A DNA stretch of 58,377 nucleotides, from positions 1 through 58,377 of IMG/VR virus record IMGVR_UViG_3300043172_000336. One strand, 5' to 3'. Of the stretch, positions 12,858-21,438 are shown piece after piece (the first letter of the stretch is position 1; each line of letters opens with the position of its first letter). Below the pieces are notes generated by a model. It saw only the letters and a list, made by a program, of their open reading frames with translations, was not told the DNA's origin and searched no databases. The stretch comes from a virus. Position numbers and translations under genes: made by a program.

Positions 12858-14999
12858 ATGGGGGCTATGGCTATCTCTAGTGGCATCCCAGTTCCGGTCG
12901 TCCCTGGCGGCGGTCTCATTCGAATCGTCTCGAACCAACAGCTAGTTGAGCAGGAAAAGTCTGCTGAACGAGAGGCGCAAAATCGAGTTGAGGATCGTCC
13001 GATGGGAATGCTTGCCCAGCATATCAGGGCACGCATGACCGACATGCGGAACTTCCGCAACGCTGAAGGAATTAGCGAACGATTGCTTTCTGCTCTGCGT
13101 ACTTATAAAGGGATGTACAACACGGCTAAGCTGACCGAAATTAAAAAGTTCGGGGGCAGTGAAGTTTATGCACGTATCACCGCAACCAAATGTCGAGCTG
13201 CGACTGCCCTACTCCGTGATGTCTTTCTCGGTAGTGAGCGACCTTGGTCTGTAGACGCCACCCCTGACCCCGAAGTTCCGTACGACATCAATGAACAAAT
13301 TCAGAATCTGGTCGCCACCGAAGTTGCGGTATTAGTTGCGACAGGTGAAGAGATTGACGACACAGCAATCGCAGATCGAGTCGGCACTCTCCGTAAAAGC
13401 GCCGTCCGCGCTGCAAAGAAACAGGCGGAGCTGGAAGCAGATAAAGCTCAAGCGATGATGGATGACATGCTCATAGAGGGAGGCTTCTATGATGCGTTCG
13501 CCGAGTTCCTGATCGACCTTCCGATCTTCCCTTACGCTGTTATGAAAGGACCGGTCGTCCGCAACGCTACACAAGTCAAGTGGGTAAATGGCACAGCGGA
13601 AACCGAATACACCCCGAAGATGTTTTGGCAACGTGTGTCTCCGTTTGATCTGTATTGGTCACCCGGTGCAGGCGAGGTGAAGCACGCAGAGTTTATCGAA
13701 CGGATTCGGGTATCCCGTGCTGAACTACAATCCTTGAAGGGAGTGGCTGGCTACAATGATGAACAAATTGATCTCGTCCTGGCTCAGTTTTACAACTCCG
13801 GTCTCCACGAGTGGTGGGATACAATCGACACAGAACGGGCTGAGCTGGAAGACCGAGAACGATGGGCACGTACAGCAACCACTCTTATCGATACCGCAGA
13901 ATACACCGGTTCCGTTTCGGGTACCCTCTTACGCGAATGGGGAATGTCAGAGCAAGATATTCCCGATCCGCTTGTCGAGTACCACGTCACTGCATGGATG
14001 ATCGACCGCTTTGTTATTAAGGTCCAGATCACACCCCAGCCTGACGAACGACCCCCCTACTTCATCAGCTGCTTTGAAAAGATCCCTGGCGCATTGATCG
14101 GGTATGCCCTACCAGACTTGCTGGAGGATGTACAGCAGATTTGTAACGCAGCTGTCAGATCCCTGGTGAATAACCTCTCTATTGCATCTGGTCCGCAGGT
14201 AATCATCAACGATGAAGTCCTGCAGCCTGGCGAGGACGACAGCCTGTATCCGTGGAAACGATGGCATGTCTCGTATGACCCGATGGTTTCCAGTGCTTCT
14301 ACCAGGCCGATTGATTTCTTCCAACCCAAATCAAATGCGACTGAGTTGCTCGGCGTCTATGAGAAGTGGGCGGTGATGGCTGACGAGATCTCTTCTCTGC
14401 CTCGATACATGACAGGTAGTGAGAAGGTCGGTGGCGCGGGCCGCACGGCATCTGGTCTCGCAATGCTCATGTCTAATGCTGCCAAGACGCTACAGAATGT
14501 CGCCGCACAAATTGACCGCGATGTTATACATCCGATTTTGCACGGTCTGTTCAATATGATTATGATCACGCAGCCGGGTGTGTTACGCGGCGATGAACAG
14601 ATCCAGGTGAAGGGTACCAAGCACGCCGTGAAACGAGAACAGGATCGTATGCGACAGCTTGAATTCCTGCAGCTGACAGCGAACCCGATCGACATGGGTA
14701 TTATCGGACCGGAAGGCAGATCACAAGTTCTTCGAAGTGTCGCCGGAAATCTGGGGTTAGATCATGAAAAAATTCTTCCAGACGAAATGGAACTGCAAGA
14801 CCGGATGGCTCAGATGGCTCAGGCCGAGCAACAGCAAGCTCAAACTGAGGCAGCGGGTAAAGGTCAGCCTAGTGCTGCACAAACTCCGGCCCCTGCTCAG
14901 GCTCGTGCTGGACCAGAACAAGTCCGACAAGACACAGGAGTTGAAGGACAATTCACGAACCAGGCGACAGGTCGCCCAGGAATGAGAGCCGGAGGCTAG
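12858..14999 (+). CDS. Portal protein
   Basis: The 713 residues match large podovirus-type portals, which form the dodecameric DNA gateway at one head vertex. Supporting segments are I-R-A-R-M-T-D-M-R-N-F-R-N-A near the start and K-C-R-A-A-T-A-L-L-R-D-V-F-L. A long central part has F-W-Q-R-V-S-P-F-D-L-Y-W-S-P-G-A. The glutamine/alanine-rich tail (Q-A-E-Q-Q-Q-A-Q-T-E-A-A) is probably disordered. No clear Shine-Dalgarno precedes the ATG at 12858; ATG 12867 (M-A-I-S-S-G) is an alternative start. The short upstream region has TTGACA at 12830-12835 but no properly spaced -10. Confidence 0.85.
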   Translation: MGAMAISSGIPVPVVPGGGLIRIVSNQQLVEQEKSAEREAQNRVEDRPMGMLAQHIRARMTDMRNFRNAEGISERLLSALRTYKGMYNTAKLTEIKKFGGSEVYARITATKCRAATALLRDVFLGSERPWSVDATPDPEVPYDINEQIQNLVATEVAVLVATGEEIDDTAIADRVGTLRKSAVRAAKKQAELEADKAQAMMDDMLIEGGFYDAFAEFLIDLPIFPYAVMKGPVVRNATQVKWVNGTAETEYTPKMFWQRVSPFDLYWSPGAGEVKHAEFIERIRVSRAELQSLKGVAGYNDEQIDLVLAQFYNSGLHEWWDTIDTERAELEDRERWARTATTLIDTAEYTGSVSGTLLREWGMSEQDIPDPLVEYHVTAWMIDRFVIKVQITPQPDERPPYFISCFEKIPGALIGYALPDLLEDVQQICNAAVRSLVNNLSIASGPQVIINDEVLQPGEDDSLYPWKRWHVSYDPMVSSASTRPIDFFQPKSNATELLGVYEKWAVMADEISSLPRYMTGSEKVGGAGRTASGLAMLMSNAAKTLQNVAAQIDRDVIHPILHGLFNMIMITQPGVLRGDEQIQVKGTKHAVKREQDRMRQLEFLQLTANPIDMGIIGPEGRSQVLRSVAGNLGLDHEKILPDEMELQDRMAQMAQAEQQQAQTEAAGKGQPSAAQTPAPAQARAGPEQVRQDTGVEGQFTNQATGRPGMRAGG

Positions 15000-15001
15000 T
15001 C

Positions 15002-15316
15002 ATGAAACCCCGAACACACAAGTATGCAAATCAAGGTCCCCAGCTGATGAAAGATGGCGGGCGTGCTGGTAAGCAAACCAAACAACCCCCGAAGGATGAG
15101 AAAGGCCAGGGGACGAAACCAAAGGAAGGCGGCGAAGGACTGATGTCCAGATGGAAAGGCCGCTCGGCAAAAGCGTTGGAAGAAATGGGTATGGCTGATG
15201 GAGGCCGTGTTATGAAGAAGCCAGAGAAGGGTAAGAAACCAGTACGGATCACGACGAAGAACCCACCGGGGGGACCACAAACCCCAGGGGCTAAGAAGAA
15301 AAAGAAGAAGAAGTAG
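15002..15316 (+). CDS. Lysine-rich disordered virion-type protein with D-G-G motifs
   Basis: The 104 residues are dominated by K, G, P and Q and end in seven lysines. Two motifs, M-K-D-G-G-R and M-A-D-G-G-R-V, match A-D-G-G motifs in the internal virion proteins at 33054 and 34085. The charge suggests nucleic-acid contact, perhaps packaged with DNA. It starts three bases after the portal stop. Apart from the tag, no family is recognised. The poly-A/G coding tract at the end is slippage-prone, so the exact C-terminus deserves caution. Confidence 0.55.
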   Translation: MKPRTHKYANQGPQLMKDGGRAGKQTKQPPKDEKGQGTKPKEGGEGLMSRWKGRSAKALEEMGMADGGRVMKKPEKGKKPVRITTKNPPGGPQTPGAKKKKKKK

Positions 15317-15381
15317 CATTTATTAGCGAAAGTGGTAAGATTCAACAGACTTTACAGCATATGTTACCAGGAGAAATGGTC

Positions 15382-15675
15382 ATGGATGTAAGCGGAAACG
15401 GTGGTGGTGGCGAAGGCCATTCCCCATATGGGAAGCAAAGTGAGTTCCTTGGCGATACCAAAGGTAACCGTGATCTCGAAACGGATCGCACGCACCCGAG
15501 CGGTGGAACCGGCGAACCTCACGCGGCGTTCTCGAAGCAGAGCGAGTTCCTTGGTGACACCAAGGGCAACAGTGATCTGGCAACAGATCGTTCAAGCGGT
15601 GTTCCTTCTGGTTTCGGTGGCGGTCGGCATAAAGCTGGCGGCAGCGGTAAAGACCAGAGCGGACCGGGGCAGTAA
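15382..15675 (+). CDS. Gly-rich repeat protein, 97 residues
   Basis: Two copies of the unit K-Q-S-E-F-L-G-D-T-K-G-N-x-D-L-x-T-D-R occur in the first two-thirds, separated by a G/P/H-rich linker. The tail is G-G-S-G-K-D-Q-S-G-P-G-Q. AGGAG lies eight bases upstream of the ATG at 15382; earlier in-frame ATGs at 15361 and 15376 are badly spaced. It is likely disordered outside the repeats. It sits among small head-region genes, so a head-associated or scaffold-accessory role is plausible but unproven. Confidence 0.5.
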   Translation: MDVSGNGGGGEGHSPYGKQSEFLGDTKGNRDLETDRTHPSGGTGEPHAAFSKQSEFLGDTKGNSDLATDRSSGVPSGFGGGRHKAGGSGKDQSGPGQ

Positions 15676-15677
15676 TC

Positions 15678-15911
15678 GTGAAGGGCCTGACCTACTCCAA
15701 AGGCAAGTGCGTAGGAGAGCTTCGGCTTTCTGGCGCAGCTGGCTTTGGGAGTGTAAGTGTCCCTGGCGGATCTGCTCCCCCTGATCGCCGAATCATGTCG
15801 GAGACCGGTGCTTCGAGAGATATGTCGAAAGCCGGTGTCAAAGTTCAGGAACCCGAAGGCGGGTTCGATGACGACAACGAGCGGTTGCGAATGCTCGGCT
15901 TACTACCTTGA
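15678..15911 (+). CDS. Hypothetical head-region protein, GTG start
   Basis: The 77 residues begin K-G-L-T-Y-S-K-G-K-C after a GTG start, with a G-rich stretch upstream. The end F-D-D-D-N-E-R-L-R-M-L-G-L-L-P is acidic then hydrophobic. There are no known motifs. It overlaps the next gene by four bases, which supports translation of both. Small proteins like this between portal and scaffold are common in podovirus-like genomes, with no function assigned. Confidence 0.5.
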   Translation: MKGLTYSKGKCVGELRLSGAAGFGSVSVPGGSAPPDRRIMSETGASRDMSKAGVKVQEPEGGFDDDNERLRMLGLLP

Positions 15912-16159
15912 AGCTGACGCATCGCGCAGCTCAGGCTTTTACGAACCTCCGGGGTAACCCGGATTTTGGCGACTTGTTAATGTGGATTGCGGAGATTCAA
16001 GCCAAGGAGACTAGGACTTGTATAGAAGCTGAAGGAGTCATCCTGCATAGAGCGCAGGGGGCCGCTAAAGCTCTACATCAAATCAGAGTGGCATACGATG
16101 AATCTCCAGAAACAGTCCTTAAACTTAGAGCTAAAGAACGTGAGGTACCAAGACAATGA
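15908..16159 (+). CDS. Small conserved-looking head-region protein, TTG start
   Basis: The 83 residues include A-A-Q-A-F-T-N-L-R-G-N-P-D-F-G-D-L-L-M-W-I, a pattern recalled from small proteins beside portals in many tailed phages, followed by a helical K-L-R-A-K-E-R-E region. The TTG start forms TTGA with the previous stop; no ATG fits. Its stop overlaps the scaffold start (ATGA). The function is unknown, though an accessory role in head assembly is the contextual guess. Confidence 0.55.
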   Translation: MKLTHRAAQAFTNLRGNPDFGDLLMWIAEIQAKETRTCIEAEGVILHRAQGAAKALHQIRVAYDESPETVLKLRAKEREVPRQ

Positions 16160-17253
16160 ATCAGCCCGCTAGTCACGAAGCAAGTGCGCTCCCACAAGCC
16201 GTGCAAAAACAAGTCGATGAAGCAAACCGCATAATCGATGAACTGAACAAGCCGGTTGAGCCGGTCGTGCCCTTTGCTGAGGGCGATGCGCCAGTCGCGC
16301 CGGTTGAGCCAGTCGCGCCGGTTGAGCCAGTTGAGCCTAACCTGCTTGCGGAACCCACCCCTGAACCTACTCCCCCGGCTGAAGACAAGCCGTGGGAACA
16401 CAAATACAATGTCCTGCAAGGGAAGTACAACGCGGAAGTGCCGCGTCTTACCCGGCAGGTTCAAGAGCAAGACGGACAATTGTCTGATATACGTCAACAG
16501 CTGACGAATACGCAGACGATTCTCGCATCGCTGAATCAGCGTACCGCTGATCCCGAAGGAGATGTTGGGGCACCTGCAACACCCCCCCAACGCCTGGTTC
16601 AAGACGATGAAATTACGGCGTTCGGAGCCGACCTCCATGACTTTATCAAGCGCACTGCTTTAGAAGCGGTTGCGCCGAAGGTCGAGGCAGGCTCACATTC
16701 GCTGGATCAGCGACTCTCAAAGGTCGAGTCTATTGCAGAAAATGTGCAAGCTCAGGCTACGAGAGTGGAGGAAATAGGACTCTTCGATCTTCTCACCGCC
16801 GATGTTCCCGACTGGGAAGTGCAGAACAAGGACCCCTTGTTCCTGCAGTGGCTTGAGGAAGTGGACCCGTATACCGGGGCACAACGAGGACAGCTCCTTA
16901 CGCAGGCGTTCGCACGTCACGACGGCCCTCGCGTCGTAGCGTTATTTCAGGGCTTCAAGAACGAAAACGCTGCTGTAACCCCCCAGCCTACGATCCCTGC
17001 TCCAGCAGAGGTAACTCCTCTGCCGGAACCACAGAGTCTCGAAGGATTGGTAGCACCAGGCACTCCTAAGTCTGGTATTGATAGTGGCGCTCCCAATGAT
17101 GCCGAAAAACGGGTTTGGACCCAGCCTATGATCTCTCAACTATATGCTCAAATAAATGAGTACACCAAAAAGGGTAAGTCAGCTCCCGACGAGCTGAAAG
17201 CTCTTGAGGCAGACCTCATCCGTGGGCAGAGTGAAGGCCGGGTACAAGCATAA
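16156..17253 (+). CDS. Probable scaffolding protein
   Basis: The 365 residues lie immediately before the coat gene, the usual place for scaffold. The chain has a Pro/Glu/Val-rich N-terminal linker (V-A-P-V-E-P repeats, about 40-75). A central coiled coil follows (R-L-T-R-Q-V-Q-E-Q-D-G-Q-L-S-D-I-R), then a second helical zone and a charged C-terminal helix (E-K-R-V-W-T-Q-P-M-I-S-Q-L-Y-A-Q). Scaffolds share this elongated, helical, low-hydrophobicity design and often contact the coat through a C-terminal helix. The assignment is from architecture and position, not sequence motif. Confidence 0.7.
   Translation: MNQPASHEASALPQAVQKQVDEANRIIDELNKPVEPVVPFAEGDAPVAPVEPVAPVEPVEPNLLAEPTPEPTPPAEDKPWEHKYNVLQGKYNAEVPRLTRQVQEQDGQLSDIRQQLTNTQTILASLNQRTADPEGDVGAPATPPQRLVQDDEITAFGADLHDFIKRTALEAVAPKVEAGSHSLDQRLSKVESIAENVQAQATRVEEIGLFDLLTADVPDWEVQNKDPLFLQWLEEVDPYTGAQRGQLLTQAFARHDGPRVVALFQGFKNENAAVTPQPTIPAPAEVTPLPEPQSLEGLVAPGTPKSGIDSGAPNDAEKRVWTQPMISQLYAQINEYTKKGKSAPDELKALEADLIRGQSEGRVQA
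16291..16335 (+). repeat. Two perfect 18-bp tandem repeats plus a partial copy inside the scaffold gene
   Basis: CCAGTCGCGCCGGTTGAG occurs at 16291-16308 and 16309-16326, followed by the partial copy CCAGTTGAG. It encodes P-V-A-P-V-E repeats in the linker of the scaffold-like protein. The unit is in frame, so copy-number change would lengthen or shorten the linker without a frameshift. Confidence 0.8.
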
Positions 17254-17282
17254 TTTTCGACTCTTATGGAGTGTAAATTGTC

Positions 17283-18275
17283 ATGTCCTATCCTGTTGCC
17301 ACTACGGCCTTTAGAGGCCCTACGCAATCACCGGCTTATACCGGTAACTTCATTCCAGAAATCTGGAGCGGCAAGCTCGTAGAGAAATTCTACGCGGCCA
17401 CCGTTCTGGGTGCCATTGCGAACACTGACTACGAAGGTGAGATTCGCAACCAAGGCGATCTGGTCAACATACGAACCCGCCCGACGATCACGATTTCGGA
17501 TTACGAGGTGAACCAGGATTTAACCGTCCAACGTCCCTCCAGTACTCCGACTTCCCTGTTGATCGACAAGGGTAAGTACTTCAACCTCGCACTCGATGAC
17601 GTGATGGAAATCCAGTCCGATATCGATCTCCTGTCCACCTGGGCGGAAGACGCTTCGGAGCAGATGAAAATCGCAGTCGATACCGACGTACTTGGGGCGC
17701 TATCTTCGGTGACCGATACCGACATCAGCGACCTGAACAAGAGCGATAACTCCGGTGCCATATCCGGCGACATCAATCTTGGTGATTACGGTGGTCCGGT
17801 GTATGTCAATGCTGCCTCGCAAGGTACGGGTATCGGTAACGATAACTCGAACGACCGAGCCATCATCGACTTCATCACCGACATGGGTCAAGTACTCGAT
17901 GAGCAGAACATCCCGGAATCGGGACGGTGGCTGATCATACCCGCCTGGCTCGCTGCCAGGATCAAACGATCCGAATTGAAGGATGCTTCGCTTTCCGGCG
18001 ACGGCACCTCGATTCTGCGTAACGGTCGTCTGGGCATGATCGATCGGTTCACTATCTATCTGTCCAACCTCCTGCTCCCGCTGGGTGGTTATGCAGATGA
18101 GTGGCCGCTTCTGTTCGGCACCAATGCCGCTCTGACCTTCGCCAGTCAGTTCACCAAGATGGAAACGATTCGTTCAGAACGATCGTTCTCCAACCTCTTG
18201 CGTGGTCTGCAGATTTACGGCTATAAAGTCGTGAATGGCGTTGCGATGGGTCGCGCTGTTGTTGCTAAGGGCTAA
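17283..18275 (+). CDS. Major capsid (coat) protein, P22 gp5-like family
   Basis: The 330 residues show the pattern of P22-type coat proteins: I-P-E-I-W-S-G-K-L-V-E-K-F near residue 24, then G-D-L-V-N-I-R-T-R-P-T. After that come L-L-I-D-K-G-K-Y-F-N-L-A-L-D-D-V and a late R-S-E-R-S-F-S-N-L-L-R-G-L-Q-I-Y-G-Y. Such proteins adopt the HK97 fold and assemble the icosahedral shell around scaffold. The ATG at 17283 has GGAG ten bases upstream. A long hairpin follows the gene. No cleavable pro-domain or fused protease is visible. Confidence 0.85.
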   Translation: MSYPVATTAFRGPTQSPAYTGNFIPEIWSGKLVEKFYAATVLGAIANTDYEGEIRNQGDLVNIRTRPTITISDYEVNQDLTVQRPSSTPTSLLIDKGKYFNLALDDVMEIQSDIDLLSTWAEDASEQMKIAVDTDVLGALSSVTDTDISDLNKSDNSGAISGDINLGDYGGPVYVNAASQGTGIGNDNSNDRAIIDFITDMGQVLDEQNIPESGRWLIIPAWLAARIKRSELKDASLSGDGTSILRNGRLGMIDRFTIYLSNLLLPLGGYADEWPLLFGTNAALTFASQFTKMETIRSERSFSNLLRGLQIYGYKVVNGVAMGRAVVAKG

Positions 18276-18283
18276 TCCCTGAT

Positions 18284-18320
18284 CCTCCAGGGGGTATAAT
18301 ATTTTTATACCCTCTGGGGG
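18284..18320 (+). terminator. Long hairpin after the coat gene, possible terminator or mRNA end-stabiliser
   Basis: CCTCCAGGGGGTATA (18284-18298) pairs with TATACCCTCTGGGGG (18306-18320). It forms a 15-pair stem with two G-U pairs and a seven-base loop. GTTTCTT follows, a weak U-tract. It lies between the coat gene and the first connector gene, where partial termination would lower expression of downstream genes relative to coat. Processing or mRNA protection is an alternative. Confidence 0.6.
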
Positions 18321-18338
18321 GTTTCTTAGGAGTGCCCC

Positions 18339-18719
18339 GTGGCGAGCTACCAGAAGATCATCACTGATGCGCGTGAGTTGCTACAGGATACGAATGCTGA
18401 AACCGGTCTACGGTTTACGGACTCCTTCCTAGTCAATCAGCTCAACCGTGGCATAGAAGAGTTGGGGCGCATCCGCCCTGACGCTTTTAGTTCTGTGTTC
18501 GACAAAAACAGTTTGAATATCCCGGAGGTCATCGCCGAAGGGGACCCCACCGATGAACAGGTCTTATGGACTGAGGAGACTCTCTTTGAGGGGCAGTTCT
18601 TCACTCCATTAGTCTTTTACGTCACCGGATCGTCTGAAGTCACCGACGATGAATTCACCATGGACGGGCGAGCTGGACTATTACTAGGTCAGTTTCGTCA
18701 AACCGTACTGGGGATATAG
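18339..18719 (+). CDS. Head-tail connector-type protein (DUF6682-like)
   Basis: The 126 residues begin A-S-Y-Q-K-I-I-T-D-A-R-E-L-L-Q-D-T-N-A after a GTG start with AGGAG seven bases upstream. F-T-D-S-F-L-V-N-Q-L-N-R-G-I-E-E-L-G-R-I-R-P-D-A-F follows. This N-terminal pattern is recalled from a family found just after coat genes in podovirus-like phages (DUF6682), thought to be neck or adaptor proteins. No enzymatic motif is seen. The role as first connector ring is inferred from position. Confidence 0.6.
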   Translation: MASYQKIITDARELLQDTNAETGLRFTDSFLVNQLNRGIEELGRIRPDAFSSVFDKNSLNIPEVIAEGDPTDEQVLWTEETLFEGQFFTPLVFYVTGSSEVTDDEFTMDGRAGLLLGQFRQTVLGI

Positions 18720-18721
18720 TC

Positions 18722-19447
18722 ATGGTTGATAGTGTTTTCATCGAAGGCTCTGGCTGCGAGTGTGATGTCACGCTCGACACCTGGTTACGAGATTCACTCT
18801 CATACCTCCCTGGCTCTATCCGCTCCGTGGCAGCACGAGAACTCGTCCTTGCTGCTCGTGAGTTCTTCGAACGGTCGTACGCCTGGCAGGGTCTGATCGA
18901 GGACCAGGACGCCAAGGCTGGCCGCAAGCAATATTGGCTCTCGCCATGGGATGAGTACGCCAATGTCGTCGGAGTGATCGGCGTGAGCCTCAAGGGTAAC
19001 CCTATAACACCTGTTCCAGTACGCCCGGCCCGAGTCAATACGACCTCCAGTGGCACCGCCGCTGCGACCAGTGACCGTCCGAGTTTCTATTACGCTGCCC
19101 CAGCTCCTGATGCGATCGAGCTATTCCCCGATCTGCAGTCGGATGAGGATGATGCTCTGACCTTCCATGTCGCTCTGACCCCGAAAACTACAGTCGAGCA
19201 TCTGCCGCGTGTCGCAGAGATTAAATACTATGATGCGATCCTGGACGGGTTCCTGGCTCGTATGTATATGCACCCAAGCAAGCCTTATACCTCGCTGCAG
19301 ATGGCCCAGTTCAAACGCAAATCTTTTAACCACTGGATTGGCAAGTACATGGGTCAAGCGAAGCAAGGATATGTCGGCGCTCAGAACTGGAGCTTCCCAT
19401 CTGAATGGGGAGTTCGTCGGCTCGGGCAGGCGGCCCGTGGTGGATAA
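18722..19447 (+). CDS. Tail connector / neck protein (putative)
   Basis: The 241 residues have an N-terminal helical region (A-A-R-E-L-V-L-A-A-R-E-F-F-E-R-S-Y-A-W). A beta-rich middle (Y-A-N-V-V-G-V-I-G-V-S-L-K-G) and a helical C-terminus with Y-Y-D-A-I-L-D-G-F-L-A-R-M-Y-M follow. This resembles gatekeeper or tail-adaptor proteins that follow the first connector in podoviruses. It starts three bases after the previous stop, and its own stop overlaps the next start (TAATG). No catalytic residues are suggested. Confidence 0.55.
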   Translation: MVDSVFIEGSGCECDVTLDTWLRDSLSYLPGSIRSVAARELVLAAREFFERSYAWQGLIEDQDAKAGRKQYWLSPWDEYANVVGVIGVSLKGNPITPVPVRPARVNTTSSGTAAATSDRPSFYYAAPAPDAIELFPDLQSDEDDALTFHVALTPKTTVEHLPRVAEIKYYDAILDGFLARMYMHPSKPYTSLQMAQFKRKSFNHWIGKYMGQAKQGYVGAQNWSFPSEWGVRRLGQAARGG

Positions 19448-20061
19448 TGGGCGCTCAACTTTACCCCAGTGCGCTTGGATCAATACAAGATGGAGTGTTT
19501 GATTGGCTTGCACACGAGATTGTAATCGCATTGATGGCACCTGCATTTGTCCCTGATTTCTCACAGGTGTACGCAGACTCTCTCCCCGATGGTGACATCA
19601 TTCGTGTCAGTGACCCGATGACAAATCGGACCTATGTGGATAATATCGCCGGGGGTGAACCGGCTCCTTTCCTGCAGTTATTTGACACGCGGGCTATCTC
19701 GCATGTGGTCATCTATCAAGACACAGGTGACATCGCGTACTCCCCACTCATTGCATACTATGATGAGGATAATATCCTTGGCGCACCGCTGGTATCTGAG
19801 GGGCTTGACCAGTTTGTGTACGGTACTTTCCCGCCTGGCGGGTACTGGCAAGTCACGACAATCCCTCTGACTGGTGAAATTAACAGCTATCTTCTGTCTG
19901 GAAACACCGCTTTGGCTGAGCTGGAGGGCGGGGATGTCATTATTCTTCCCGAACTTCTCCTGAGTGGTAGACTAACCGTCACTACACAGGCGATTTGTGC
20001 GACTCCAGATGAGCCAAACGATTGCTGCGAGCCAACGATTCGGAGTTCGATATGCGAATAG
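19447..20061 (+). CDS. Hypothetical tail-region structural protein, 204 residues
   Basis: The start at 19447 is set by TAATG overlap with the previous stop; a frame opening at 19405 is less likely. The sequence is beta-rich and acidic (D-G-D-I-I-R-V-S-D-P-M, V-V-I-Y-Q-D-T-G-D-I-A-Y). It has three cysteines near the C-terminus, including C-C in N-D-C-C-E-P-T. There is no signal or membrane segment. It belongs to the continuous connector-to-fibre string and probably forms part of the tail, but no family is recognised. Confidence 0.55.
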   Translation: MGAQLYPSALGSIQDGVFDWLAHEIVIALMAPAFVPDFSQVYADSLPDGDIIRVSDPMTNRTYVDNIAGGEPAPFLQLFDTRAISHVVIYQDTGDIAYSPLIAYYDEDNILGAPLVSEGLDQFVYGTFPPGGYWQVTTIPLTGEINSYLLSGNTALAELEGGDVIILPELLLSGRLTVTTQAICATPDEPNDCCEPTIRSSICE

Positions 20062-20372
20062 GTGCCTACACAATTAAAGGACGGATCGTTCAGCAGCCAG
20101 GTGAGAACCTGCGTCGTCTGATTGACTATGATCGATGGCTTGAGGAAGGAGAGGTTATAACTTCTGTTGCAACGTCGATCGATAATGCAACCAGTCCGCC
20201 TCTGGCAGTGACGAACATCGTCATTGATCCTGACGGCAATAGGATAGCGTACTACATCAGTGGTGGAGCCGATGGTGAGGACTACACCGTAACATTTTCT
20301 GTAACTACTAGCGTTAACCAGACGCGAGAGGACGAACTTTTAGTTGGCGTCCGGGAGGTACTTCGTGGGTGA
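20052..20372 (+). CDS. Small structural protein upstream of the tail-collar fibre
   Basis: The 106 residues from ATG 20052 form a beta-sandwich-like sequence: R-L-I-D-Y-D-R-W-L-E-E-G-E-V-I, then V-T-N-I-V-I-D-P-D-G-N-R-I-A-Y-Y-I-S-G and D-Y-T-V-T-F-S-V-T-T-S. This pattern recurs in small phage tail or fibre proteins. It overlaps genes on both sides. A longer frame from 20022 is not supported. A role in fibre attachment is inferred. Confidence 0.6.
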   Translation: MRIGAYTIKGRIVQQPGENLRRLIDYDRWLEEGEVITSVATSIDNATSPPLAVTNIVIDPDGNRIAYYISGGADGEDYTVTFSVTTSVNQTREDELLVGVREVLRG

Positions 20373-21438
20373 TCAAGTCTTTTCGAACAATGCCAGCTCT
20401 CTTTTAGCAGCGAGCATTGACAATATAGAAACCGTGATCCAGGTTGAAGCTGGGTTCGGTGCGCTGTTTCCGAATCCTGGTGCAAGCGAATTCTTCAAGC
20501 TCCGTCTCGTTAATGCTACTGGCGATATAGAGATATGCTCTTGCACAGAACGGACCAGTGACTTACTTACTGTCGTCCGTGCCCAAGAAGGCACTATCGG
20601 AATTGCATGGACTCTCGGAGCTACGCGGGTTGAACTGAGTAACACCGCAGTAACGATGGAGCAGTTTATTCAGCGTGACGGGGATACCATGGAGGGTAAC
20701 CTCGCCATGGGCGGTAACAGTATTAGCGCCGCTCGGATTGGCGGCTCATCTATTTTCGAGACCGGACAAAGTCTCGTGCCTATGCGAGGTACTGAGGATG
20801 ACGCTTCGAATGAAATTTCTGTACCCACTGATGGCTCAAGAGCCACCGCTGGCGGGTCACCAATCCTGACTCAGTCCGACGGTATTATGCAGCTGATGCC
20901 GATCGGCTCAATTATCTTATGGAACGCAGGGCTAGGAAGTCGTCCTGATGAATGGGAACTCTGCGATGGTAATAACGGAACGCCGGATCTTACGGATCTA
21001 TTTGTTCGTGGTGCGGGTGGTTCATATACATTAGGTGACGACGGCGGGTCGGCAACTGCTTCGGGCACGACCGATGAAAATGGTGATCATGAACATCCAG
21101 GTGACACCGAAGCTACTGTTCTTGAAGAAGATGAGATGCCTGCTCATCATCATCGAGTCTATGGGAACTCAACTGGTCATGGTGGTGGCATTACTGCGGT
21201 GGGGCTTCAGCAAGCCACTTCTCACAGCGTTGCCGGGTTCTTCACCGCTAATGTTACCGATGGATATTCGGATAATGTGGGTGGCATTGGAGGTGACCAG
21301 ATCCTCGAAGACACTGGTAGCGGTAACAGTCACAAGCACGCTAACCAAGGAGAAGCTGGGGACCACACTCATGGGCTTGGGACTGTAGAAACTATCCCAC
21401 CCTTCCGAGCGATCTACTACATTATGAAGGTGGTGTGA
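20365..21438 (+). CDS. Tail fibre with collar-like C-terminal domain
   Basis: GTG at 20365 is chosen because GGGAGG lies six bases upstream. Of 357 residues, about 1-100 form an N-terminal module shared with the next two genes (F-S-N-N-A-S-S-L-L-A, E-I-C-S-C-T-E-R). The C-terminal half is a tail-collar-type domain: P-I-G-S-I-I-L-W-N-A-G, W-E-L-C-D-G-N-N-G-T-P-D-L-T-D-L-F-V-R-G-A-G. Many histidines follow (D-E-M-P-A-H-H-H-R-V). Collar domains form trimeric, metal-rich fibre tips, so host receptor binding is likely. Confidence 0.75.
   Translation: MGDQVFSNNASSLLAASIDNIETVIQVEAGFGALFPNPGASEFFKLRLVNATGDIEICSCTERTSDLLTVVRAQEGTIGIAWTLGATRVELSNTAVTMEQFIQRDGDTMEGNLAMGGNSISAARIGGSSIFETGQSLVPMRGTEDDASNEISVPTDGSRATAGGSPILTQSDGIMQLMPIGSIILWNAGLGSRPDEWELCDGNNGTPDLTDLFVRGAGGSYTLGDDGGSATASGTTDENGDHEHPGDTEATVLEEDEMPAHHHRVYGNSTGHGGGITAVGLQQATSHSVAGFFTANVTDGYSDNVGGIGGDQILEDTGSGNSHKHANQGEAGDHTHGLGTVETIPPFRAIYYIMKVV

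Noticed and set aside
16291-16335. A regulatory iteron from the 18-bp tandem repeat
   Set aside because: The repeat is in frame and encodes the Pro/Val/Glu linker of the scaffold-like protein. There is no origin-like context.
18295-18300. TATAAT as a promoter before the connector genes
   Set aside because: It lies within the hairpin stem and has no -35 at a suitable distance.
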